Source: Osedax fenrisi
Lineage: Eukaryota; Annelida; Polychaeta; Sabellida; Siboglinidae
DNA length: 64,000 nucleotides
Direction of reading: 5' to 3'
Assembly: GCA_964019155.1 (NCBI GenBank)
Contig: OZ025240.1
Span: 24,791,536 to 24,855,535 of the forward strand
This document shows, piece after piece, positions 13,950 through 26,770 of the stretch (positions are counted from its first letter, which is position 1; every line of letters begins with the position of its first letter). The position numbers were made by a program, and so were the translations under genes. Under the pieces are notes generated by a model that saw nothing but the letters and a program-made list of their open reading frames with translations, ran no database searches and had not been told where the DNA came from.

Positions 13950-15097
13950 CCCCTACTATGTTGTAACATTAGATGTTTAATGTACAATGTACATTGACAT
14001 AAACATCATTTTATTAAAGGCAATATTTACATTTAATAATAATTATAATTATAAATATGTATTGTATGAGATAGGTTCATATATACAATAATGGAGATTG
14101 TGCATTAATTTTCTAAGATATATTATAATCATATATTTATTCTTCAAATTAAGATAAATAGGTGATTATAAAATGTAAATATCATATGTGATTATAAATT
14201 TTAAATAAATAATTACTTGAGTTAATTTATTTTTAATTTAAAAAGTAAGAAAATAGTGGTTCAATCTACCCCGATCGTGGGGTAGTTTGCATGTTAAACT
14301 ACCCCAATTCCATGCATATTGTTATATATTTCAGAGTTTATAGCTCGTATATAGATAAAGTCATATAAGGAGAGATCAAATAAACTTGTAACCCCTCCCC
14401 ATTTTGTTAGTTGTTGTATTATTAGGCACCCTATCCCATCCTCCTTTTAAGTAACCTCTGCCAACCTATATTCTCACGTTATTATTGATATATTAGTATG
14501 TTCTAAAATGGTATGAATACATTTGGTTGCCAAAGTTGAAGGCCACCTTGTACTTCAGTTTTCATCTTATTTAATATAGCTTGTAATTAATAATCACATA
14601 TTTTATATTATAATGACACACATATTTATATCCATATATATTTGTGTACCTATATATGTAGGTATCCTATATGAATATAGAATTTTATGTTTTAATGAAC
14701 TTTTACTACCTTTTAAGGACAATTACATATTTAATTATATATATTTATTTTGTAAACAACAATATTAATATTTATTCAAAATAAGAAATTCCATATATTT
14801 ATTACAAAATTAATAAAGGTAAAATAAATTAAAACTAATTATATAATACATATGTATATATATATATATATATATTTAAAAAGTGTAAAAGGCATTCCCT
14901 TAGTATACATTTTGTTTCATCCAGCTTTTCTTATCTATTTTCTTGTATCCCAAACAAATGTATCAAATGTGATAATGGATATATAGATAATAGATAAATA
15001 TAACAATTATATCTGACATCTTCCAATATCTTTTCATTCAAACATTTAGATTTAATGTATATTTGTAAGTGCATCTACTATAAATAACATACATTAC
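13950..15097. other. AT-rich intergenic with one hairpin
   Basis: An inverted repeat of GGGGTAGTTTGCATG / TTAAACTACCCC lies at about 14268-14310. No gene or repeat family is recognised. Confidence 0.4.
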
Positions 15098-15155
15098 CAC
15101 TCAGTAGAGCACTCGTTATCTTTGTTAAATAGGTCATTTATTTAACTGAGTGGTA
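15096..15155. mobile_element. Possible tiny inverted-repeat element
   Basis: ACCACTCAGT at about 15098 and its exact complement ACTGAGTGGT at about 15144-15153 bound an insert of about 57 bp. No target duplication was identified. Confidence 0.3.
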
Positions 15156-15470
15156 CTTTCTGTGACTGAGTGTAAAATTAAGTTAGCATAATAAAACATG
15201 AACTGATATATTGTTATTGATATTTTTATTAGGTGGAGTTCTTTCATCCAGTAACTTAGATGAAGTTTTCACTTATAACCATATATGGCTCTAATGCCCC
15301 TTCTAAGTCGCTATTTAATCAACTATAGTTTATATACTATCTTGAATTGGTTTATAATAATTAAAGAATTTAAAACATATCTAAACATATATACTAAAAT
15401 TATAAATTATTATCATCTTACTTTAAAAGTAAAAATGTATAGTTATTATTATATATATATGGATATAGCT

Positions 15471-15519
15471 CATAGATTTCTATTTGACTCTATAATATAA
15501 ATCTAACTATAAATCTATG
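15471..15519. mobile_element. 49-bp palindromic micro-element with near-perfect 8-bp duplication
   Basis: It starts CATAGATTT and ends AAATCTATG. The flanks ATATAGCT (15463-15470) and ATAGAGCT (15520-15527) match at 7 of 8 positions. It uses the same termini as the 36-bp palindrome at 58353-58388. Confidence 0.6.
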
Positions 15520-15527
15520 ATAGAGCT

Positions 15528-16239
15528 TACTGTATTATATACAAATAAACTAAATTAATGATATAACTGATGTAAAATCCCACATCGGCTATACTCAAAT
15601 TAATGAGATATACCTGGCCTATATTATATTGCTACATCCCTATAGGACTACATGTGGGTATATTGTGAATAAATCTGTACTACAAATATACTACACACAT
15701 TTTACAGTGTAATAATTCATTCCAGTATAATAGAAATAATTATAGAATTATAAAAAACTAATAGTCCTAACATAATTAAATTATATTTTATATATCAATA
15801 TATAATTATGTTTCTAAATATTGAATACTAGATACAGAAATATTAGATTAGCTAGTTATTTTTACTTTTATGTTTTAATACAATACAATCATATTAGATT
15901 TACTAGTTGTTTTAATACGATGTATAGCTAGTAATAAGTAATGACTCATTCCAACTGATGTAAACCATACACTACACTGCATCATCTAAATATCATGTGA
16001 TAACATTTTAATAATATATTTCATTCTCTGTATTTATTTGCTAAAGAATATGCGCAGTGATGTAAGAATCTAGATTGTAATAGTTAATAGTTAAGAGTGT
16101 ATTACAGTTCATTATTCTATATATTATTACTATAAATAAATGTAAATTGCGCGCATAATGTTGATATTTCTACGAGAACATTCGAATAAAAGAAATAAAT
16201 GCGAACCGCAACCAATGCGAACAATTAATTATAAATACA
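15528..16239. other. AT-rich intergenic, no gene seen
   Basis: I see no coding frame or recognised repeat family. Confidence 0.4.
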
Positions 16240-16245
16240 TTTATT
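16240..16245 (-). terminator. Candidate poly(A) signal of DDHD1
   Basis: AATAAA on the minus strand about 500 bp downstream of the DDHD1 stop codon, after a GC-richer 3' UTR-like stretch. Confidence 0.45.
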
Positions 16246-16739
16246 GAATGAGATAATACTTACTTTTAGGTAACCTGCGTAGAGGTACTTAATACTCGTC
16301 ATAGTATAGTTACGTATATACTAACAATAATAATAATAATAGTAATAATAGTAATAATAACAAGAATAGTAACGATAGTAGTATAAAGTTATGGAATCGT
16401 AGACGTCTAGTTCAGCATGCCGTCGACATACTATACGGCAACACCCCGAATGCGCGGATTGAATGGTGGCACGGTAAAGGTTTCGCCGTACACGCGCGCA
16501 CACGTAATATTGCCGACTAGCGACTATAATCTCGGGAGGGAATACGCTACACGCGAAACAAAATGGCCGATATAGCATCGCGTACTCCACACACAACGCG
16601 CGCGCTGGAGAGAGAGAGAGAGAGAGGGAGTGGGGGGATCGTAAAACTGAATGTCCGCGATACGAAGACGACGCGAGATGGAATAGAAAAGAGCGGTCGG
16701 TGAAATAGCAGTCGGCGGGGGCGGGGCTGGGGGGCGTGT
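16246..16739 (-). other. DDHD1: Probable DDHD1 3' UTR
   Basis: It lies immediately downstream of the stop. GC content is higher than in the surrounding introns. There is a (GA)n tract at 16609-16626 on the plus strand and TTA/CTA triplets at 16323-16365. The minus-strand frame at 16596-16321 is low complexity and is not called as a gene. Confidence 0.4.
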
Positions 16740-16906
16740 TTACGACGTAGATTTCACGGGGTATTCGTCGCCGAACGCGTGCGTCAGTACGAACAGGGCG
16801 ACGTCCCAGTCGGCCCAGTAACGAATGTGGGCGGTCAGCGCGGCTAGGTAGGCTTGACCGAATGTGCCACTGTCTCGTAGCGAGTAGTCGAGGCGGAAGG
16901 GTAGTT
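16740..16906 (-). CDS. DDHD1: DDHD1 exon 17 (residues 915-969), DDHD domain end
   Basis: It encodes LPFRLDYSLRDSGTFGQAYL and LTAHIRYWADWDVALFVLTH, holding the second Asp, the His and the last Asp of the domain. The stop is TAA. The acceptor is ccgacag. Confidence 0.92.
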
Positions 16907-17115
16907 CTGTCGGGGGGCGGGGCGTGTTAATGGGTAATCGACGGGTTAGATGGTATGATGATGATGATGATGGTATCATGTAAAGGGTGATGTTTAATGT
17001 TATCTAATATTATGATATTGTGAATAATCAATATTGTACGCGTCTGTTTGTGATTTATAATATGGGGTATTTAGATGTAAAGTATACATATATGCATTAA
17101 CAATTATATTATAAT

Positions 17116-17177
<62 letters not shown>

Positions 17178-20100
17178 GTGTGTGTGTGCATACACAATAT
17201 AATACATTATAAATATACTAATATTATTATGAATTATAGTATAATTCATTATAATTATATGTGTTTTTCTATCAATAAATACATAATATATAAAGCTTAT
17301 TATAATGTATTGATGTTTTTTATTAAAATAGTTATTAATATTAATATTGTATTATTAATAACTTTATTTATTAGAATTTTTCTATGCATTATTGTTGATA
17401 TTGCATTATATATTTATATATTGCATTATAGTACTTTATTCAAATAAATATTATGTCCAGCTTTGATAATATATAATGCTAATATATACAGATATAATTA
17501 TTAACACTAAATAATGAATTGGACAATAAATAATATATTATTAATATAATAATATATGTGCATAATATATATGTTAATATTTAACAGCATAAATATATAT
17601 CCCGATAATACTACTTACATAATTATAATACAGCATATATATATATATATATATATATCAATAGTTCTTTTACTATACAATCATTAAAATTAATATTATT
17701 ATATTATACTATTTTGTAGTATACTTAACTATTATATATAAATATATATAAATTTTATAAATATACATTAATCAAATTTTGAATGTAGTCTTGTAATTTA
17801 TATATAAACTATTAATAATATACTTTAATAAAAATTAGTATTATTTGCACATATTATAAATTCTGGTATTTTCATATATTCAATTATATTAATTAATATT
17901 AATTAATATATATACCCTATCATTTATATCTATAAAACTAAATAAACATATCTAAAAATACTAATAAATTATTATAAATAATTTGAATATAGGTCTATGG
18001 AAATAGTTCATATTAATTTTATTTAAAATGTAATTATCGTACAGACAAACAATTAACTATATACCCCGTACACTAGTTTCCCCTACGTAGCTACAACGAC
18101 TCTACAACGACTCAAACCGGCGGATTCGTCGTTAAAGTCGAGTTCGTCGTTAGTCAAGTCGATGACGTCCGACGGGTCAGGGTCAAAGTTGATCCAATTG
18201 TTGGCGCCGTCCTTGGTGAGATCTACTACGGGAGCCGAAGGAGGAGGAGGAGGCAGCACCGATGCCGATGTGTCAACGGGGGTGGCTCCGGTGTCGAACG
18301 AGGCGCTGCGTATTCGCCCCCAACTGAATATACTACCCCAGCTAGCTGTGTAATGTCAGTGTCAGGTTAGTGTCAGGGTGTTAGTAGTTTTATAGCAATA
18401 GAATGAATTCATTCTATTTTCTATATATTTTACTAGATTATATATATATATATATATATATTATGTATACATCATATTGTAAATTTAAATAATTTATGTA
18501 TTTTTATCATCTGTGTTTCATAATCAATATATTATGACTTATTTCTCATTATTGATTATACATTATAATGTTATATAATCGATAACAAGAGTAGAAGCAA
18601 TCGTATTACACGAGAATACTCTTCGCTCTCTAGATAGAAGTCACTTATATCTATTTTGACGAAAAACTTACTATTTTAATATTTAACATATACAATATGA
18701 CTAATATCCAATCAAAATCACAGATATTATTTTTTAATTTATCGATAAAAGTGCCATTCGCATATCTATCTTTTACAAGCATTGCGTGCATCAATTGCTT
18801 ATCCACTTTCTTTACATCGATGATATACCACAATGCCCAGAGATAGGCCGCTGTGATAATGCCTAATAGAGTAACAACCTTCAATAGAGGTGCACTAACC
18901 CGAAGATGTGGGCTCGGGTTCTATTGCGGGAGACGCGATCGAGTTGGAAGGGGAGGTAGCATCGTCTACTGAGTTAATACCTGAAGTGGTGTGTGGCTAG
19001 GGTAGTCGTGGTGTGTACGAGTGGACAGTGTTCTAGGTATGATTACTCATGTATGTATATATCTAAATATATGTGTATATATATATATTCAGTTCATTAA
19101 TGACATATGAAGCACAACTTATTTTAGAACCACTATGATGTATTATATTGTAATTATTTCATAATCAGGCTAACAAATATAACAATGATAACAATGATAA
19201 CATCACTCTATTGTTATGTAATACCAGGCTTATTGTAACACTCTAGTGTAGCATTAGCCGTAGACGTTAATGTATCTAATAACTATATCACAGCACAGAT
19301 TAGATTGCCTAGTTTATCGTAATTATATTAAATACATTCTAAACAGGGATCCATTCGATTAGAGTTTATTATACATATTACGTATAAGTAGAGTATTGCG
19401 TATATTATAGTATAAAGTATTATCTATAGTATTAAGTATAGTATATAGTATAACAATAGAGTAAGTACACCACAGTATGCTAACTTGTGCTGCTGGTAGT
19501 AGCTAGGGGGCACGTTTCTGCTATCATTGAATCGTACGGGGGCTTAGTTTTACTGTCGTATCTATTAGTGGTAGTCAATTAGTGGGGGTGATCTAGTTTA
19601 ATTTTAATATTTATTAAAATATATTTCATAATCTATAGGGGGACTAAATAATAAATATAGGGTGACTAAATAATAAATATAAGGGGGACTAATAATAAAT
19701 ATAAGGGGGACTAATAATAAATATAGGGGACTATATAATAATGAGTATATAAAAATAGTATACGTAATGTAAATCGTATAGTTGCATGTATCATAATACT
19801 GACTGATGAATGGAGAGGGGTTTGATCCGGGCGTAATGGCTTAAAATAAGGGGTTCCAGTCTGTAGCTCTGTGAAGGGGGAGGGCATTATGATGATGATG
19901 ATAACATAGGGCAACAATGACCCCGTTTTAATACACTGTTTAGGTTAGTATTAGGTGTATAGGTAGCAATGCTCGTGGCTATACTGTGTGGCAATGACTA
20001 AATGTAATAATACAATAAAGATGTTGTCAATAATCAGGTAGCATAAAGAGGTATCATAAAGAGCCATTATAATAATTAATTAATAGTGTACGGTTTTATT

Positions 20101-23100
20101 TATTTATTATTCTTTATTATTAAAACTATAATTATTAATATTATATATTTATATTATTATTTTCATGATGAATCGTATTAGAAATACGGATATCGGCGAT
20201 AAAATAAAATCATCATCATCATCATCGATATATCGATATCATAATAGTAATAATAACAATCGATCATTTTTCTTAAAATTACACTTTATTTATTAATTAT
20301 AATCAAACTAGATTTACTTATTCATATAAGTTAATGACAATCAAACACATAGGTTAACATGGAATGGTCAGTAGTATCGGGCAGTAGTAGTCAGTAGTAC
20401 TTACGATGGGATCAGAAGGATGGTAGATATTAAGTATCCTACACTGGAGGTCAGTAGGCATAACAGCCTTCACGGTGGACTGTTTGTTATCTACCGGAGA
20501 CTTGCGCAGCGCTAGGAACACCGACAGCGGGGAGCCGAGACAAAAGAACTTGTCCACCTGGTGAGTGAATTGGGCATTAATTAGCGAGGAGTATTAAGGG
20601 AGTGGTGTTTGTAGCATAGACACTTGCACAGGTGTACCGTTGTATCTACCCAATGTATCAACTACCACTGTCCAGTGGACAGTGTCCACGTGTCCATCTG
20701 ACCAGCTATAAAAAGTACACCTTTGCATTATCTAAATAGTCATATCGCCATTATTCATGCATCGTAAGCTAGACACTCGAATATAGGTAGTGTGGGGATA
20801 ATATTGCTATTTTACAGTGAAATAACACGATTATAAAACTGATGTAACTAAATGTATACATGAATATTGATAGTGCCTCCCTTTAAACCCACCGCAGGTT
20901 TAATGTGTCAGATATGAGATGTAATAATAGTGCGGGTGACATTATTCTATATAATTATACACTAATATATAATATATATATACTATATTACATATATATA
21001 TATATATATACTGATATTATGATATAAATATATTACCTTGAACTTTAGTCTAGATTTATTTACTGATCCTGTTCTTTTATCTTTAAGTTTAAGTTCAATT
21101 TCAGCAATTCTGCGATATAAGATATATTAATATATATTCTCATACATTTAGTATTTACATAATGATATGCTGATGAGCGATAATGAAGGTAATAAAGATA
21201 TACATATTATGTAAAATCCTTTAGTAGTAAAAATATACCGACTATTTTTATGTATATTATTATATTATAAACAAAATATAATTTCTAATAGATAATAATT
21301 ATTATTATAATACAGTTGATCGCTTTTCTATACTACTAAGAGTTTAAAGAAAACAATAGTGGATTGCATAACAATAGAGAATAACAAAGATTATGTAACC
21401 TCCTCTTGGCATCGTCTAATTCAGCTATGAGTTCTATGACATCTTCGTCTAGATCTGTATCATTTTTAGATTCACTCTAATTAAAGGTATCAACTATTAA
21501 CTATCATATTGTGTAATAGGTTAAATGATAAATGTGCATTATATAAAGACGATATATATATGTATGGAAGTAATGATGATATATATATATCATCAATATA
21601 AAAGAAGGCTATAACATTATTGAGGATATATTATAATACAATAATTACAAAATGAATAATTTTAAACTAGTACTAAATGAAACACGAATAAAACATACAA
21701 TTATGTATTCACGATATATTAACAAATTATACATTATTTGTAATGAACTTGTTATAGCTAACCATGTAATCATATCATATATAATTATTTAGGTTAAACG
21801 TTAATTTGTATAATTTTATGTTATAATTATAATGTTTGCCCCCATCAGATATGGAACCCTAGGGTATGTGATACACGAGGCAATACTATACCACTGGGAG
21901 GCACTAGATACACTAGATAGGAAATTACTGGAAACACTTCACTAACAATCAGATCTCCCATGACTTGATCGTAGATGTGAAGAGGGTTCCAATTCGTGAG
22001 AATATCGTACATGATTACGCAACCTGTGTGTGTTATGTCATAGTGTGGAGGGGGACTAGGTTACATCATAGTATGAAGGGGAATGGGTTACATCATAGTG
22101 TGAAGGGGGAATGGGTTACATCATAGTATGAAGGGGGAATGGGTTATGTCATAGTGTGAAGGGGGAATGGGTTACGTCATAGTGTAGAGGGGGAATGGGT
22201 TACATCATAGTGTGAAGGGGGAATTGGTTACATCATAGTGTTGATAGTAGAGTATACACTTAATAATTAACAATAAAAAGCTATATATTTAGATGTTTAT
22301 TAAAATCTATATCATCAGAAAATTATATATCATATTAGTTGTTTATATGGCAATACAATTAATAATATTGATTGCCGAGTTCATTTTAATGTGTGCTAAT
22401 TATAAAATAATATATAACTATTTGTTAGATTGATATGTTACTGCTTTACTAATTATTAAAATAGATAATCTGATACACTAAACTATTGCATGCTGTAATC
22501 AACGTACCTAGGGAATGTGCGACAATTGATACTTTTCCTCCATTTTTAATAAAGTTAGGTTGCAATTCACTGAATTTAGTAAATATGCGATTCAGTTCCG
22601 TCAGCAAACCTCTTATCATCTGTTGAGAAGTGAGTCGTTATTATCATTATTATTACTATATGCTATTAAAACTATCTTATACATTCTAATACGTTGATAT
22701 TAAAATATATTAAATGTTTTATAATGATATATACAATATAATTCCGATTAATTATTATTCGTGGGTGAAATGTTGTCAGCTATTCGAGAGATTAGTTAAT
22801 TTAGGGTAGGTGTGAATAGGTTGTAAATAATATGATTTAATAATAAATAAATTTATAAAGTGTAACCTTATTAATGTATAAATAATAAGTTATCAATGTA
22901 TAATTTATGATATATTAATTTAATTGTAAAATCTGTATATAAAGTTATAGGGAATTAAACACTGAATAAATTATTATTTTATTTAAAAACAAATTACATC
23001 ACTTTTATCATAATAGTTTATTTTTGTTAGATAAATGGTTTTTTGTTTACTATACAATTACAATCAAATGATTATAACATGTAATTACATTACGATCGTT

Positions 23101-23492
23101 AGCAATTTTCAAATAACCAGGGGTATACTGTAATACCATAATATAATTATAATAGATAATATTTCTAAAAAAAGATTAAAAATAAATATTAATTATATTG
23201 AATTAATTAATATCTTATATAATCTAACATAAAGTAATACTAATTAAAATGGGATATAATTATCTCTACTATGTTATTTAATATGTTGATAACATATAGA
23301 AGAAATGTGTAATTAAACAGTTAATAACAATACAGATACTTGATAAAATGTAATAGTAACAACTACAAATTAATACACTATCAAATATATATATATGTAT
23401 ATATTAAACTAAGTTATGGTTTCACAATCTAAAATCTTCTAATATTAATTGCACTAACATATCAATTTAATATAATACATTTTTATAATATT

Positions 23493-23546
<54 letters not shown>

Positions 23547-25795
23547 AATGATTATAATATTAAAATATATAAATGTTATTATAATCTTTATATCTTTTAT
23601 AAATATCATATATATATAATTATTATGTTAATGCAAGGATACATAAATAGGTCTATGGTGATGCAAGGCATACACATAAGATATAAAGTATGTAAATATG
23701 CAGTATTATAAGTAAATATTAGTATCTTCATTTACGAGGTTATATAATCAAACAAATATATATATATATTAAGTATTATCAAATATATTACGTAGGAAAG
23801 ATATTGCACTGTGTACATTAATACCTATGGCTTCGTCCCATAGAGCTATAGAATTAATATAAAGGCATAGGTATTAATATATAACGTCTTTGACTACAAA
23901 AGGGAAAAATCGTTGCTACAACTATGGAGATTTGTTAAAATCCATGTGTTTTTTATCTGCATATTTTATCATAAGGTATATCCTATTTATATATGCCGTG
24001 TAAATACTAAAGTGTATCCATTTAAAGTTTGTCCAAAATTATGCGGTTTTGTTGTCATAATTTTACCATGTAAACATTACCTTATATACGAAATAACATA
24101 TTTATTAGATAAATCTCTTAGGCCGATATACAATTAAAATTAATAAATTGCATAAATTATTGATATTTTAATAATATAAGTAATTATATATAATATTATA
24201 TTAGATATACGATTATGAAAAAACAGTTGTGTTGATAATTAAAAATAATTAGAAATACATTTTTTTTAAATTTTGAAATATTTTATAATTTCACAATAGA
24301 AATAAAAATATTACTTGATATAAACTTTCATATATTATTTCACCATCTAGTGATAATATTGATATTAAATTATATTTTTAGGTACTAGAGATAGATAGTT
24401 GGTGCAATATCTTTGCTTCGCAAAATCTTTGGTATAACAGATAAACCTGTTATATATATATATTACAAATGCACATACATGTCTGTATACACGCATACAC
24501 AATTATATATATACCTATATATACACACACATATACATATATATGCATATACCCCTATATCATATATATATATATATTCATATCACGTTATACTACGCAG
24601 TATTGCATACTCGTAGATATCTATATTCCAATGTATATTGTGTGCCCATATATAGACACATATGAAGTACCACGCTGGGTTAATTCCACGAGTTGTTATT
24701 GTGTTATTGTCAAACACACGCTTATCTGGAATGCGAGCGCGCGCGATATTACGCAATCGAAGTCGCGCGCATTCCTCGATAACTCCCTAATATGGTATTA
24801 AATGTATAGGCGTGCGTTCCACGCTCCCTATAAGAACTCCCGGGTTTCTACACTCGGGAGTCAGCACACCACACTCCTTGATCCACTATCTCCCATATCC
24901 CCGTTTCTGCATAACTAATAAACCTTAACCTTGAACCTGGTGTTATCCATACATACATATCTATATACTCATATCCATTAGCAGTACACCCACAGATATA
25001 CAACAAAACCTACAATAAATGTATATTAAGTTATATCAGCAATAATACATACAGGAATAGTAGTAATGCTTTAGGTGAAAAATCATATTATTATTATAAT
25101 ATAAAATAAAACCGCATTATTTTCTTATTATAATACTTCATATTTTTATGCTGCACATGTTAAAACAACATATTAAATCATATTACACATACATAACATC
25201 ATGAAATATAATAATTATTAAAAAATACATTTAAATATAGTTAATTTATAGTTGAATAATACAAATAATATATTGCTAATTTGAATATTTATTTATAAAA
25301 TAATATAGATATGTTTTATGAAAATAAAATATATTCACATTATTTATTTTATAGTTATTATATAAGTTATTAATTATAGAGATATTGAAGGTAAATAATA
25401 AGGGCATTGGTATTAATTATCGGAAAAAAAAGTATGCTAGAAAATTATAAAAATAACTTGATAATAAAATGTTTATTATGAATGAATGAAATATAACGTT
25501 AAACGTTCTATATTGTGAAAAAAAAATATAAAATAACAAAATACACAAGAAAATATAAATCAATTTAATAATAAAACAGATTATACTAAAGCCTAGTGAT
25601 GTACAAACTATTAACGGGCTGCTACTAGTGATGTACAAACCTCAGCTCTGTGCAAAGGACTCGAGTAGTACAGGATGTCCAAGGCTGACGAGTTCAACAT
25701 TTGTCTTAAGCCTTTCAACTGAACCGGAGTAACAGAATCCACTAATCCTAATAGTGTGATGGTTATGTAATAGATGCAGGATAACAGTTTTTAGA

Positions 25796-25834
<39 letters not shown>

Positions 25835-26080
25835 ATATAATATATATAATATATTATATATATAATATATATTATATATTATAATATATATAATATATTA
25901 TATATATAATATATTATATATATTATATATATATATAATATAATATATAATATAATTTATATAATATATATAATATATTATATATATAATATATTATATA
26001 TATTATATATATATATAATATAATATATAATATAATTTATATAATATATTATATATATTATATATATATATATAATATAT

Positions 26081-26124
<44 letters not shown>

Positions 26125-26215
26125 ATGATGATGATGATGATGATATAAGTTTTATTAATCACTAAAATAGGCTCATGTAAACCCCTTTGTGCTGGAAAAA
26201 AATAATAATAAGATA

Positions 26216-26256
<41 letters not shown>

Positions 26257-26739
26257 ATATCAAGCTCACTCCAATTATTATTTATTAGTTATTTGTATAC
26301 TACAAATAATATTAAATCATCACATTTATTATATAATATATGCACTAATATAGAATTTATAGAATAGAATATTTTCTAAATACATGTAAGATATACATAT
26401 ATTTTATATATATATATATATGTATATATTATTTTTATTCTAGAATATCGATATTATAATAATCACATGTGCACATTTCAATTTATTTCATATTATAATA
26501 GCAATTATTATATATATGTGACTGGTGTGTGTGTGTGTGTGTGACTGGAGTGTGTGTGTGTGTGTGTGTGTGACTAGAGTGTGTGTGACTGGTGTGTGTG
26601 TGTGTTACATGTTAGCCAGATTAGCATAGTTATCACTGAGATTAGCATATCCTTATAGACACACATTAAACATAGGAGAAGATATATTATATTATAGATG
26701 TACTACTTGTAAATAAATATGTTGGTGGGAATATGCCAC

Positions 26740-26770
<31 letters not shown>

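Noticed and set aside
16321..16596. 91-codon minus-strand frame ending in polytyrosine
   Set aside because: It lies in the probable DDHD1 3' UTR, and the end is a triplet repeat.
18162..18353. Plus-strand 63-codon frame
   Set aside because: Antisense of DDHD1 exon 16.
18651..18884. 77-codon minus-strand frame with a hydrophobic start
   Set aside because: It runs across the border between a truncated inverted-repeat element and unrelated intron; the homologous region at 51.6-51.77 kb does not keep it.
22028..22245. Possible CRISPR-like array of 28-bp repeats
   Set aside because: The repeats are head-to-tail without spacers and lie in an intron of an animal gene; it is a minisatellite.
24413..24801. 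Two plus-strand frames at 24.4-24.8 kb
   Set aside because: Mostly Tyr/Ile/His from TA- and CA-rich DNA; the GC-rich part is better explained as an LTR-like block.
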